A stretch of 64,000 nucleotides of DNA from Chaetorhynchus papuensis (Eukaryota; Chordata; Aves; Passeriformes; Rhipiduridae): contig VWYX01000343.1 of NCBI GenBank assembly GCA_013396525.1, positions 248,001-312,000 of the forward strand, read 5' to 3'. Position 1 is the stretch's first letter. Each line of letters opens with the position of its first letter. Below the pieces are notes generated by a model. It saw only the letters and a list, made by a program, of their open reading frames with translations. It did no database searches and was not told where the DNA came from. Below are positions 11,201 through 26,200 of the stretch, piece after piece. The position numbers were made by a program, and so were the translations under genes.

Positions 11201-14200
11201 TAAATTTTAAAACATGAACTGCAATTCTGCAACTGCAACTTCCACACTACAGCAGGGTAAATCCATTCTCTGCATGTTTAACAGCCATGAGCCTGAGCTG
11301 AACCCCCATATGGAGGGAGAAGTGAGAGATGTGTTGAACAGTGGCTGTAGTTGCTACTGCTTACCTTTGCTGCGATTGCTAAATTGTAGTTTAACAGACT
11401 GCACTTTCAAAGACCTAATGTTTGATGTGCCAGTTCTTTTCTAGCACACAGGATGTCCAAACCCATAGGATTTTCCTTTCCTGGCAGCACCCAAAATATG
11501 ACAGTGGATTTCCATACACAGGGAAGTGACAGACTCAAAGCCAGAGAATGTAAATTACCCCACCCCCACAAAAAACCCCAAAACCCGAGGCAGTGCCTTG
11601 TTCTTTAAATTTAGCTGCTTCTGAGGTCTCTTCTGATCTGTGATTTCCAGAGAAATCGTTTTCTTCCAAATAAGACAATATGGTTGGGGGGGCTTCCACT
11701 GGCTCAGCCAACGTATCTTCAGGCTGAAAAAAAAAAAAAAAAATCCCAAAGAAAGGTTTAGAGTAAAGGCTTATCACGTATTTTAAGGGAAGAATTGCTA
11801 GATTGCCTTCCTCAAAGTACGGTAATCAGAACTACCACATCAATGAAGCAAAACAGAATTTTGAGAGAAACTAGTGTAATACCTTTGGACTCCATTCCTC
11901 CAAAGCAAGGGATGTACACTTGACAAACCCACAGAGAGGGAGAAAAACACAAGCAATGTACCCTTGTCAGAGACTGCATTTTCAAGTACATCTTTTGGCT
12001 TGTTTCATTCTGGCTCAGCATTGCTTTACCTATTAAAGTCTCTTTATCTCAACCCACAAGTTTTCTGACTTCTCTTCTGATTCTCTCCCCATCCCACTGG
12101 AGAGGCAATGTGTGAGTGGCTGTCTGATGCTTAGCAGCCAGCTGGGATTAAATCGCGTCTTTCAGAAGGAGGAATAAAAGCCAAAAGTTCTACTATTTCT
12201 GTGTGTAATTTTGAACAGTGCAGTAACTATGAAGATTATTAAACAGAAGCTGACAACAATAGCTAAAAGAATTGATATTTTTCTGTATGGAGAAGCTAGA
12301 CATCTTTCCTGAATTAGCCACAGCTGTATCCAAATGAGAAAAAGTCAAGGCACAGTAAGATTTCATGGATTAAATTTTGTGGTGTGATGTAAAATGGAGA
12401 GGAGTCATCAAGCACTAGGTGGTTTTGCTGCCATTCGGAAAAACCCTACTTGGCTGCAGAAATTCAGGAAAAATAAAGTGCACATCCTGCATCCAGTGAG
12501 GAACTACCCGATGCAGCAGTACTGGCTGGGGCCAGCTGCCTCTCTTTTGACCCCTCAGAGAAAGGTAAGAGAGCAAGGACTGCCTCAAGAAGGCTCAGAA
12601 TAATCTTATCAATGTGTAGAAGATCCTGATAAGAGGGAGTAAAGACAAAACCAGATCCTTCTCACTGGTTGTAACCAGTGAAGGGAAAAGAAACAATGGA
12701 CACACATTAAAATACAAGAAATTCAAGCTCTATGTCAGAAAAAAAACTTGCATTGAAACAGAGAGGCTGTGGAGTCTCCATTCTCGAGGAAATCCAAAAC
12801 CACTGGCACTGAACAATCTGCTCACTGAGCAACCTGCTGTATTTGGCTCTGCTTTGAAAAGGGAATTGGGCAGGGCAATTTTCAGAGGTCTCTTTAAAAC
12901 TCAACTAGTCTGTGATTCTGTGCAAAGCACAAGACAGGCCAAAATGAGTTTATTGAGATATACATAAAAGGCAAAAAAGTTAATAAAAATTAATTCAAAC
13001 ACATCAGGAGCCGGAAGCCGGGTCAATACTTATTAAAGTTATAAAAAGAGTGATCAGAGAATTTGAAGTCTATAATAGAAAAAACCCCAAGGTTTTCTTC
13101 CATTCATGTTGACCCTGGAAGAGTTAAAATTCCTGCAGAAAAATATTCTTGGGAAACTGAGCAGAGGATATGTCTAAAACCGACATCTTTGTATGAAAAG
13201 GTAGGAAACATGGTAAGTGCATGACAGGGCATCACAACCAAAAAGTATTTGCCCACAGGTTCTGTAAGATTCAACAGTGAAATAGCTGAAGTGTGTGCTA
13301 TATCAGGCAAATGTGGGCATGGTTTCTGTGAAGTAATTTCTCAGAAACCTACTGATTTTCTCTAAGGGAACCACTGCAAACTTGTATTTAAAAAAAAGAA
13401 TGTTTGGTACAAACAGCATGGAAAGCTTCATTGTGAGGAATGGACTGGAACATTTAAGCCTGGCACAAAAAGGGAGGGGGACATGACCTGATAGGAATCT
13501 CTAAATATGGTAAGAAACAGCTGTTTACTCTGTCATCCAGTTGATTAACCACCAAATGAGAGCCACAGTTTGCATGGTCAGAAGGGCAAAAGAAGGGTGC
13601 ATGCCCTTCACAAAACATGTCATTAAATTAGCTGAAGAATTCTGCAGCAGGAATCTGAGGATGGTAAAATTCTCATGTGTTAAAAAAATCCCAATCAACA
13701 AAGCAAGAAATTCAAGGATTAACAGCTCAGCTGAGTTCCACTAGCCACATATACTCTTGGCTCAAGCATTTCCTGAGATAAAAATTGATGCAGAGTACAA
13801 GAGTGTTCCCAGTAAGTGTCATATATATTTTCCCAATCTTGTATTATACTCTTCTCAAGCTCTGGTTACTGATTGTTGTCAAATAGATGAGATTTTTTAT
13901 CTGGCACAGTGCCATCATTCTCATGGATGGGTGCACGTTGTTCTCAGGGGAGCCTTTGGAAATTGACAAATATGAAATATCAAATATGAAAGCTACTCAT
14001 CAAATCCACACCCCACCCTTTAAAAGAGTAAATTAAACCAGAAATTTAAAGTAAATAAATCAAATAAATTTACCCCTATGGGAAGACGGGAAGATCCAAG
14101 GGCTTCTTGTGCCTCAGAAACATCATGTTCTCGAATGCTGCCATTGCCACTGCTGTCCCCTGAAGCCTGTGCAAAACCCAGTTATGGGAGGAAGTTCATA

Positions 14201-17200
14201 AAAGTCAGGGAGAAAGGCATGATCTCCAAGGAATTGACTATTTAAATGCTGAAAAAAAACCTTTTTTTTTTTTTTGGTTGGCGAAGCATCAGTGTCATTA
14301 CGTTAACTTATTTCAGTACTTACAGCATTCTATGAAAATGACCCTTCAGAGAAATAAAAGCTATAGTTCATTTCCTGAATGAACAAATTAGACAAAATAA
14401 AATGATACTTTTTGAACGAACAGGTTTGGGGGTTGTACAGGAAAAAAAATCCCTCCCTTCCCCAATAGTTTTTAATATGATATAATGTCTCCAAGAAAAA
14501 AAATACTACATTTAGTGTTATGAAAGATGGAAATTTACTTTGAAAGCTCTGAGGCACTGAGGAAATGTTTATAAGAATACTTACATAAGGGTCATCATCT
14601 TCACAATGATCTTCAGTAGCCCTTGGGTCAGATTTGATTGTCAGATGTTGAATTGAGCCCTACATGGAACATCAAAAACATTTCAAGGAAGTAATATTTT
14701 AAGTGGCACTGGTGAACGGGAGTGGGGGTGGAGGAGTGGGAATTAAAGGAACGGAATACCCCAAACTTGGTTCTGATTTACTTGGAAAAGGTCTGAAGTA
14801 TGAAGTTTTATGATAATAATCAAAATTTAAAGATGAAAATATGTTTGTACATATTAATATATTAGATTAATATAATATACATATATTCCTTTTGCAAAAT
14901 GCAGAACAAATTGAAGCTGCCAGAATATAATGATTGTCATGTCCCAATGACACTATGGTCACCACACTGCATTGTTGGTGCCCCAGCCGCAGGATCTAGT
15001 CCTGGATTCATCCTACACTCTGTAGAACACTGTCTGCTTTTTTTTAGTTAAGAAGTGCATTGCAGCTCCAGAAGTGCCATATGAAAACCCCTAATAATGG
15101 AGACAGAGGATGGGAAGCGAATACCAATAAGTGATGAAGTGGGTCAGGAAGAAACCAGTTTAAAAGTTTCCAGAGAGGAAATAAAGGAGATGGGTTTTCT
15201 GATAACAAAAGTTTCTTTTTTCAGAGTCACAAACTGTACTTCTCAGTCTGACATATTGAAGGAGCAGTAACGATTTAATTTTAAACATTTAACTATTGTT
15301 TCTGCAAAGACTCAAAAAGTGTTGTAAGAAACATGTGGGAGATGTTTCCTTATTACAAGATTTCACAGAGTTAGACATGATGCACATGTAGGGCACAAAG
15401 ATGGATATTTGAGTCAAGAACCGGTTTACATATAACACACCACCTAGAGTTTTTTAGAAAGGAGTAAAATTTGTCATTCCATCCTAAACAATCCTATAAT
15501 TTCTGTACCTTTAAAGACCATAAAACTCATGCAGTTGGTGCCTCCTGAGTTTGCTGGCCTTCTGAGTGAACTCAACCTCAGTAATCTCAACCATCCTATT
15601 TCTCTCAAAATTTAATGGGCAACTCAGATATTGAACGATGTCAGACTGACTGAACAGTTCACTGAAAAATCGTGCATGAAAGGAGGCACAACCAATTCCA
15701 GTCTCCTGGAAGTGATACTTTTTTTCACAGTACAAGTGAATCACATTTGGAGAATACATTTTTCTCCTCTTGCTCTGATCTGTGGCCCTGGATGGTAAAG
15801 GAAGCAAAATGGAGAGCTGCAATATTTCCCAAGTGTTACTGCTAGCCAATTCCTCCAACTAGGAAAGCCTGCGTGATAGGGATGGTAGGTATGAGATACT
15901 TTATTCCCTCTCTGAGTCTTGTGGCTGCTGCTGCCTTCCCTGTTAAAAGTGGTTTGCAGCATCTGGCATCATCACTGATTCAGCTATACTTGGTTGTTGT
16001 CTGGTTTCCGCTTTTCTTTACAAACATCAGTGCTAGATTTTCATTTGGTTTCAATAAATCTGATGATAGTTATGTCCTTTTGTGTCTGACAGCCAGAGCC
16101 TTAGACACATGAATTCCCATTAGCCAGAGCAAACCAGCATCTGACATCTATTCATTTGCACAATCTGCTGTGATTTGTTTTTGTTTTGGGCAATTAATGT
16201 AAACAGTTCTTGGCACAGAAACAGAGTCTGAGAGAGGTTCAAGCATTTAGTTTTTCTACCCAAAAGCAATTGTGACAGATGATGCATGAAGAAATAAAGG
16301 CACAGGAACCTAGAGTACAAGTCACAATTAGTGCTAATGAAGCAATCAGAGTATTGGCTGAAATTTACATACTCAGTACAGCACACAGAACAGCCTGCTT
16401 CAGTGGAAATGCATTACAGTGCCATCCACCATGCATTTCTGTCATCATATTTATCGGCTGATTGGTTATAATCTCAGCAAGTGATCATCACGTGCGTTTT
16501 CCAGGTGGGATATAAAAGTGGCTTCCTTTTCTTGAATGTTTCTCAATCCTAGTTAGTGATCAGGCATTCACAATACTCCAGTCCTCCTATTTGCCTAAGA
16601 AAGGTAGCACCAACAGGCAGTTTTTGTACATATCACTTTCCACCCCTTATTTCCTGCTAATCAATATAGTTCTGTGATTCTAGGTGCTTAGACTGGTCAA
16701 ACAAATGATAAAAGTACATCACCTTTGTTGCTTACCAGGTGGAGCTCACAACCTGCCAGTACCCCTGAACTTTGGAAGGAACATCTTTGTTCCCTAAAGA
16801 AAAGGATCCACTCTGTTTTGTGCTACTGCTTTACTAACTTAGAAGAGACATTAATATCACAAAACACTGTACAAGTTCTGAAGTACAGGAAATACAAAAA
16901 TAAGACAAAGTGTGAGGTTCCCGTTTCCATTTGACAATGAGTTGATCTTAACACATAGTGGCTGCTCTCAGTGGGTGAGAATTTCAGTCAGGATGCAGCA
17001 GGAAGGATGCTTGCACTCAAGCTAAGAAGGCTTGGGAGCCTTGTAGCAGTGGTTTTGGTGCATTCTATTTCCTAAAGCACCTGATAAGCTTCAAATAATA
17101 TATAAACTGTAAAAATACACATTTATCTTCCAACTATCTTTATCTTTGATTATATCATTCTCCTTCTGATGTTGAATGTGAATACCTAACTAATAAGAAT

Positions 17201-20200
17201 TTAAAACATTCACTTTATAGTAAGGAATTTTCAGAAATCAGGGAAATGGATTCTCTGAAATCTGCCCTTCTTAGAAAGGCCATAAAAATTTATGTGACAT
17301 ACATACTTTGAAATTTCTAATATTCAAATGGAAGATTGAGGTTAATATCTGGACTATCAATAAACTTCTGAGGATCTCAGAACATTTGTATTTTAAACCA
17401 GAGGCTATATAACTGCACTGCCCAAACCCTAGCTAGGTATGGAAAATAAAAGCTATGTGATTTGACTCTCATTTGGGATATAACTACTGTAAGCAGGCTT
17501 TCTTGGGTAGTGAGTACATGCATTAAGCACTGAGGAATGTGAATTTGTCAGACAGCACTTACTGTGAACTTTTCCAGTCCCGTGGCTCCTGCATTACCAA
17601 CAAATATCCCAGAGCCAGATTCAAATGCCAAGGTCCGAGCAGACCTTTGAAACTGAAGCCTCTGATATTCTTCACAATCCATGAACAAAGCAACATCATT
17701 TCCCTCAACAGTCACTGTAAACCTATTCCACCTGTTAGTCATCACTGGCACTTTAAAGGAAGCAGCCTCTCGGGTGATATGGGATCCAGGCTCTGTGTAG
17801 TACATGATTATCCTCTGGGTGCTGTCATCAACTGGTGAAATCCTCAGTCCCAGGTAGATTGTTTTCTGGAAGGCATCTGTTATTGCAAAGAGCACTCCTC
17901 CACGATCACTGTTTGGTTTCACAGTGACCACAACAGCGAAATCTCTGTAGAAAGGCGATGGTATTATAGCACTGGTCAGCCTGCCGATGTTGGAATCTGG
18001 ACCAAAGCTGTAAGCTGGGAACCCTCCATAGCCCGTGACAAAGTAGACAGAAGGAGGAAGAGGGACTCCTATTAACTCCGTGAGGTCAAGGTGTCCTTTT
18101 GAGCCTCGTTCTGTGCAGGAGAAAAAAAGGTGTTATTTATCCTTGAGGTACACAGGGCCCATTTAATTTACATGGTTTAAGGAAGGCCTGAAAAACTGAA
18201 ATGCTGTGTTATAATCCCAGGAACACACTTCTAATGCTTCAGGCCACAGTCCGGGTAGTGCTTAAACACGTGTAGCTATGTACGCACGTCATTCTTTGTC
18301 CTTTGACTAACGGAGGTTACTCACATGCTAAAGGAAGGCACACGTAAACATTTGGTGAAACTGAATGGCAACAAGGATTTCCTGCAACATGTATTTTCTT
18401 CAGCTGTCCATAAACTGCAGACAATTCTGAATGTGCTTGCATAGTGGATTCAGTGGAAAATGAGCAACATTTGTTTTCTTAAATAAATTGAGATCCTTTA
18501 TCTACAGCAATAGTTCTCTACAAACAGCATGGCACAGTTTCACAAAACAGGATAAAATTTACAGTGGATTTGCTTGCAAATTACTGTTACCTGTGTCTAC
18601 AACAGAGTTTAGATTTTATTTATGCCCTATTTTCACATTTATCTCCTTAACTGCACTGCATAAAAAATACTATCCAGCAACCAAAACTCAGTTTTGAAAT
18701 GAGAGTATTTATGCTCTGGCAAACAGGCAGGATTATGTATCTCTGCCAAACACGCCCAGAGAGACAATGCCTACCAGGCAATGAAGGAGCAATGACAACA
18801 GCTAAATATCTGCACCCAATTTTAACTAGAACCATGGGAAGATGCACTCTAGCAGCATACCAGAAACAGAACTACCAATTTTCTTCTTCTGAGAATTAAA
18901 AGCAAGCAAAAAAAGATAACATTTTTAATCATTATGAGCAATTCAGGTCTGAATCTATACAGAAATCTGCTTTCAATTTTTAAACTTATTCAGTTACCTG
19001 TGACTGTAACAGCTATATAAGCTGAATAAATCCAAATGGAATAGTAATGGAAAAGGCATGACACGTCCATCTGAACACCACAAGCAAAATGAACTCAAAA
19101 ATTTTGCTTAAAATACCTGATTAAAATCAGGCAAAATAAAAGAATCTTACTCTTTGCTCTGTAAACTGGCAAACTGGTTCTGATGAAGAGCTTAGAGAGT
19201 TTCCTTAGCTGCAATGTACTTCTGTTATTCATTGCTCATATGCAGTACCAGCCTGGCCTATGCATGGCAAAGTTTTCCATTGTACTAGTGGCCCTGCAAA
19301 GAAATTGTAAAGTGTTCTTCCGGTGCCAAAGATGTTATAGTACAGTTGAAATAAATCCTAATCTATCATCTTCTCTGTACTTTATAATCATAGAATCATA
19401 AATGTTGGAAAAGGCCTCCAAGATCTTTGAGTCCAACTGTTAACCCAGCCCCACCGTGTTCACCACTAAACCATGTCCCCGATTGCCACATCCACACACC
19501 TTTTGAACACTTCCAGGGGGAGCTCATTAACTGAAAAATAGGCTGGTGTGCTTCATACAGAAACAATTGCCCTGAAACATTTTTTTAAAGTATAGATGTT
19601 TTGTCTGGAAACAGAAAAACTAGCTCCTCATCCAGAAACCAAATCCCTTTGACACTTTTAAATGCTTTGCCAGATAAATTTTTTTCCTTTCCAAATAGCT
19701 TGAAAAGTGGATATACTTCTTTTCTGGCCAAACACAGCTAATTGATTGTGAATCTAATATTGAGTCATGTTTCCTATTCACACACACATAAAGGAACCTC
19801 CACTACAAACAAAATACATAAGCTGTCACACAAGGGTAAGAAGGTAAGGAAAGTAGTAATCTTGAAGGATATATAGGAACCCTACACAGATACCCAGCCT
19901 ACATGCAAAGAGTCATGGTAAAGTGACCAAGAAAGGAGGTGGACAATATCTAAGGTGTCCAGCAATCAGGCTTGGACAGAAGGATGCATCCTAGGAGAGA
20001 AACTAATAAATACAACTGTACTTTCACAATTCTCATTCTCAAGGGAAGATTTGGTGATTGGAAAAGGGCCTCTTCATTCTCTCCACACAACCTGTGGAGC
20101 TGCAGTCTAGTTGCAGTTTCCCAGTCACGCAGCAGTAACACACAGGGCCCCAAACATGAGCTCTTTTAGCACAGCCTCTGAGACAAGCAAAACGTATTTG

Positions 20201-23200
20201 CAAAAGGTGGCAGCAAAAGACAGGGTTTTCATTTGAGTAAAATAAATTAGAAGGCCCAGCAAAAGTCTGAACTTCAGTGAGGCTAGGGTAGAAACTTGCA
20301 CCGATCCACTGGAGAAAATCAAAACAAAACAAGAAGCGTCTAACCAAATTCTGTACTTACAGCTCATACCCAGCTCTTAATGGATTTATGAGGGCCTAGA
20401 GACAGAAGCAGAATACATTAGAAGCAGAATACAGACCTACACCTACGGGTTTTCAATTATCTCTGACAAAATTAATGTCTCCCTAATGCATTATGTTAGA
20501 ATAAAAATACTCTCTTATTCTCTTACATAAATAGGTAAATGCTGTGCTATTTTAAGTACCTTTAAGCCAGCAGAGCACTATGTTGGACCAGAATAGTTTT
20601 GTTTCAAACACTATTAAGGCACTGGATATTGGGGAGCATCCAGAATTCATCCCATTTATATCCATGTTTCCTAGACCTGGGGCACTGGAAGGTGCTTTAA
20701 TATTAGCTATATTTTATCTCAGCAAGTATAACCCCATACATTTTTATAATTTAGAGCTATGAGTTGTGCTGTACTTTGCATTTGTTGCTATTTGTTACTG
20801 TATGTTATGGTTGGAATTGTAACAGAATTTGCTGATAGCAGGCCATTCCCACTGAGCGGCTTCAGGGACCATTTGAGAAGCACCAGTGTGTTGTAAAAAT
20901 CATCCTATAAGTCAGTGTATGGAGTGTTTCAAGACTGCAGACGACAATAGTAGGGGTTAGGTAGTTAGGTTTTCTTCTTGTATTGCAATTTTTGGATGTA
21001 ATTATTTAGGCAGGGTGGAATTTCAAACCTGTGGGATAGAAAATACTTTTTCACTGCTCACAAGGGATGACATATAGAGGAAAGAAAAACCTACCTGCTT
21101 GGAGGCCTACTGCATTTGTTTTAGATGTTAAGCACAAACACAGTATTTATATGTTGTAAATGGGAATGGAGGTGGAGGTCCACATTCATATAATTTAACT
21201 TATTACACCCATCTGTGACTTTTTGGTTAGGAGCCTCCTTTCAGATGCAGTTTCTGGCACCCACAGCACTGCTCTCTGAACTGTGCACGTGTGTGACCTC
21301 ATCCTGGTTGCCTCCTCCTCATGTTTTCTCTTGTGGAGCAGGGTGGTCCCAATGCTAGGTCTGATCCAAAGCCCTAGAATGATCAAGCTGCATCACAGAA
21401 TGATTGAATTCTTTGGGTTGGAAGGGACCTTAAAAGTCATGTAGCTGCAGCCCCTCTGCCATGGATAGGGACAGCTTTCACAGGATCAGGTTGCTCAGAG
21501 CCCCGTCCAAGCCGTCCTTGAACACTTCCAGGGATGGGGCACCCACAGCTTCTCTGGGCAACCTGTGCCAGGGCTTCACCACCCTCTTAAGGAAGGAACA
21601 TCTTCCTAATATCTAATCTAAACTGACCCTTCAGTTTATGTGTCTGACCACTACATGCCCTCGGGAAAAGTTCCTCTCCAGCTCTCTTGTAGGCCCCTTT
21701 AGGTACTGGAACTTGCTATAAAGTCTGCCCAAAACTTTCTCTTCTCTGGAGAAGATGCTATCAGGATGCTATATTAAAAGCTACTTTAGGATTATGACTA
21801 GAATCCAGAATTTTCTTACAAATAGTAATTTAAAAGACAAGATTATTCACTTGGAGTAGGGCATTTGTATTTCCTGTTCTCTACAAGAGCTCATATAAAA
21901 CTTGGAATACCCACAGTCCCTGTTTCTAGCTGATACACCACACTTTGACCCAATCTAACTTCAAAGGTGGTAGAAAGCATATTATCACACAGGCTTTGGG
22001 AGATTACTACAGCAGAGTCAAAGGCTACAGGGTTACAGATAAGGACACTGTTTGTCAGTCCACTTTTATCCATGGTTTCACCGCTAGAAAATAGAAGCAG
22101 AGTTCAAAGGCCCTCACCTCTGACATAGACAGAACTACCCATCTCAGCCTCATTTTAAAATATACAGTTCCAATGTCCCAAGTCTGAAAAAAAAAAAAGA
22201 AATTAAATATTGACAAGTCCTTTGAGAAAAAGAGCGTGATAGGCACTGGTATGGAGAGACCAACCCAAGTTGCACTACTGCAAAATAAACACACTGCTGT
22301 TGTCTTCCTTGCTGTGAGAAGATGCTTGAGCTGAACTATCTCAACTACATGAATGCAAAGACTGAAGTTACAATTGTTTGTCATATTTGGCCCCAACCAC
22401 TTAAATTGTAGCAGTAATATTAATTCAACTGACGTTAAGGATTGTCTCATGTATGTTTCCTATTGTTTTGAGCTAGAAATGCCTGTTAACACAATTATTC
22501 AGGTAAATCAGCTGCCACACTTAGCCCAATTCTGCTCCAGATTCATGAACCGTGATGGGTGCATGAGGGTCAGAATAACATGCTCAAGTAGTTGCTATTT
22601 GCTAAATGTAAGAAGTCAACCACCCTGTTGCTAAGCCTATGGCAGCTGTTTTTAACTCACTCAAGGGAGCGCTTGGATGGCTCCACACAGATGGGAGTGG
22701 GATGGATGCTGGCTTTTGAATGAAATCATTATTATCCCTTTATTTTTAGCTCAAGTTCACCTAGTGTTTCCTCCTGTTCCTCTTCAGACACTTTTATTGG
22801 AGCTGCTCCTGGCCCATGCCTGGGAAAGTCCATTCACTCCATGGTCGTTGACTTTCATCCTGTGCAGGAACACCTCATTTCACTGCTGCCCACTGCTGCA
22901 TGAGCCTTGCTTGCGGCGCTTTTTCACGTTCTTTTAAGGAAATGGGATAAAAGCAATATTCTATGAAGGCTTTCATAACCAAACCAGGCTCAGAGTAGCC
23001 AAGATCAAGCACTTCTCTGGATGTAAACTTGAGCCAAGCTGACCCTGCTTCCCTGTCCTCTTCCCGTCCAAATAATCATAACTCCAGGTTGTAAGCTCCC
23101 TTTCCAGCAGCATAAATAAACCATCTCTGTCTCAAGGGTGCCGTGCCTCCGCTGTCTCTACTCTGCATTCACAGTGATGCTGTAACTGTAATAGAACATT

Positions 23201-26200
23201 ATTATATACTGAGCGCAGTTAAGAGGCGCAGTAAGAAAATTGCTTCTTCCCTGCTGCCAAAGTGCTTTTATTTTGCAGTTAACAAGAAATATTTATAGCA
23301 ATTCCATTAAGCAGAGAAGGGTTTCCACATCTACCAAATAAAATTTAATCAAGTACTTCAAAGAGGAAAAGAAAGGGAATATTGTAACACAGTCCCAGAT
23401 GTGCTGCATGAAATGGAAGAGGCCAGCATCATTGCTGCTACCAGGAAAAGCAGCATTGGCTCTGCTTTTCCAGCTTAAACAGATTTTTAGCAGCCATTAA
23501 TACACTGCCGGAAAACGTGGATAGAATATTAGTATTAAAGACTGCAGCATTTCCTTGCAGATGCCTCAGGAAACCTCAGAAGCGCTTTTTAGTGGTGTTG
23601 AACACCCAGAAGTCAGGCTGCAGCCAGCAAGAGCTGAGGTACCCACTGACACGGCAGATCAGGGCCGGCATTCCTTTGTGAAAACCGCTTTCCAACACTT
23701 TCTGCCAGGCCCGCTTCTACGCCATGGTCATTCTGCCCTCTACTGGGCGAAAGTGCCTAAATGTAGTTAATTAAATAGACATCCCCTTTGCACAAAGTAC
23801 NNNNNNNNNNNNNNNNNNNNNNNNNNNNNNNNNNNNNNNNNNNNNNNNNNNNNNNNNNNNNNNNNNNNNNNNNNNNNNNNNNNNNNNNNNNNNNNNNNNN
23901 NNNNNNNNNNNNNNNNNNNNNNNNNNNNNNTTTTTTTTTTTTTTTCTGATCTAATACTGCACTATTTTCCTGTTGTTTCGCCAGTTGTTCGACTACAAGA
24001 TCTTCCATATTTTTTTCGGCACTTTTTTTTTGGTACATAAACCCAAGGCTTTTTAATGTGTAATCAATGAATTGTTCTCCTATAATGACAAAAATCTATG
24101 TTTCAAACACATCACTTTCTTTGAGCCACAGCAGTAGAGAATACAAAATACGGCATAGACACTAAATATTCACTGTTTTTCTTTCCTCAGAAACAGATGA
24201 GAGGAAAAAGTGGGAAATATTTAGCAATTCAACTCAGTAGTGAGGCAAAGCTAAATGAGCTGTTAACCAGGTCAAGAGACTGAAACCACTACCTGGAAAC
24301 TCAGAGTCCTGTTTCTCTTTCTGAGTTTGCAGCCCCCTGACACATCTCTGCACTTGCTCTACTCCTACCGTGCCAGGTTCACACTCTGCTTATGAGGCCT
24401 TCTGAGCCATTTAATTACCTGTGAAAGGTGTCCTTTTTCTCATGCTAATCCTTTGGGGACATACCAGGTCCATTAAATTCAGGACCTTTTTCTTTACAAT
24501 TGCATATATTCCATATATTCCATATGCATATGCAAAAAGCAAAGGCGCAGATGCCCTTCATAAAAAAGATTTCCAGACTTGCTGGAACATCCAGCCTCCT
24601 AAAGATAACTCAACAAAATTAGCCTGTGTAAGAATTACAGAGTCTGCATTGAATATTGCAGCTGTCCAGTAGTAGGCACCTGTGACCAGGTTGGACGCTG
24701 ACTTTATGAAGTAAAATCTGTATGTGGTGCACGTGTGTAACTGTGGTAAGGGCAGTCTGATTGCCAGCTAGAGGGACAAGCAGCCTTTAATGACTGCAGG
24801 AGAGCAGGAGCTTTTACATTTCACCACTAGGAAGCAACACAGCACTTCATAAATCAGATGGGAGCTTTGGCTGAGGACAGAACATTATGAATCACCAGTG
24901 TCCGTGTCTGCTGTGCAAGCTCTTTTACAACTTCTAAGCTAGGATGTTTTACTTTCCATTACATCCATAACAAAGCAGATGTGAATTATCATGCTGCCCT
25001 TCTTCTTTCACAACGACCTTGAAAATCAAAGCACATTGTCTTCTGTGTATTTTCTTGGAGGGGAAATATATTGCTGTTCTTGTTTTCTCTTTCCTTCTTT
25101 CTTTTTTGTCTTGAATTTTAAGGGAGAAAATTCTTGCAAGGTTCAACACCCTCATTGCAAAAAAAAAAAAAAATTTAGATGAGGAAGACAGTTCTCTTTT
25201 AAAATACTGGCAGAGGGAGCCGACACTTCCCTAGATTTACCAGTTATACATGCCAGTGGAGAGTCTCTGCCCAAATGTGGAAAAACAGGCACTGACATAG
25301 TCTGGCACACTGACCTGAATATAAATTCTCATCCCATATAAAGAGATTGAATGGGAAGCAAGGATAGAGAACACTTAATCAGCAGCTCCCACAGTTGCCC
25401 CTGCTGTCTTTGCTAGGCCCTGTCTCCACTACAAGGTTCTGCCATAGAACAGGGGAGTAAGAAGGATATGGGCAGGTGGGATTTGTGAGTTACCATTTGC
25501 TCGATGAAAATTAGAAACCATCAGCCAGAAATGCTCCTTCACTCCTTCCACCAGAATGACCTGAACCCTACCTTCTCCCTGTATTTCCCATGAGTATCAT
25601 GTTTTCCTGCTTTTCCTCTGACACTGTGAATGATACAGAAAACTCTCTCCTGTCAGGAAATCCTGCTCCAGACAATCATGTGCATAGTCAGTGCCTGTGT
25701 AGGAAGGCAGAGGTCATGCTCCCTGCTCATCCCACTTTCAGGACACCTGTTTCATCACAGCAGTAGAAGTCTGTATGCTCAGTGAGCCTTCAGGCCAGCT
25801 TTGTATGCTGTGTGCAGTTTGATCTTGCAAGCAGACCCTACCCAAGAACACCCAAGGATGGGCACTATATCCGATATGGCTGGAAAGGCTGCCAGCAGGA
25901 AGATTTTCAGTGGAACATGAGAGAAACAAAGTGCTGATAGGTATTTTTGTAGCTTCTACAGTCTGTCATGGTCTCTGTGGTGGAGGCTGACACATCTATA
26001 ACACGTCATCAGAGCTTTGGGCGAAGCATTATGAGACCTTCCTCTACAGCTAAGTTGAGAGTAGAAAATCACTTCATTACAGGTCAGACTAGATGAGAAC
26101 AGAAGAATATAAATATTGCAATAACTGAGGTTATGTTTTGGATTTTTTTGTTTTGGTCTTTTTTGTTTTGAGGTTTTGTTGGTGGTGGTGTTTTTTATTT

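Noticed and set aside
14850..14890. AT-rich alternating stretch considered as an origin or matrix attachment signal
   Set aside because: Only about 40 bases of imperfect TA-rich sequence, common in introns.
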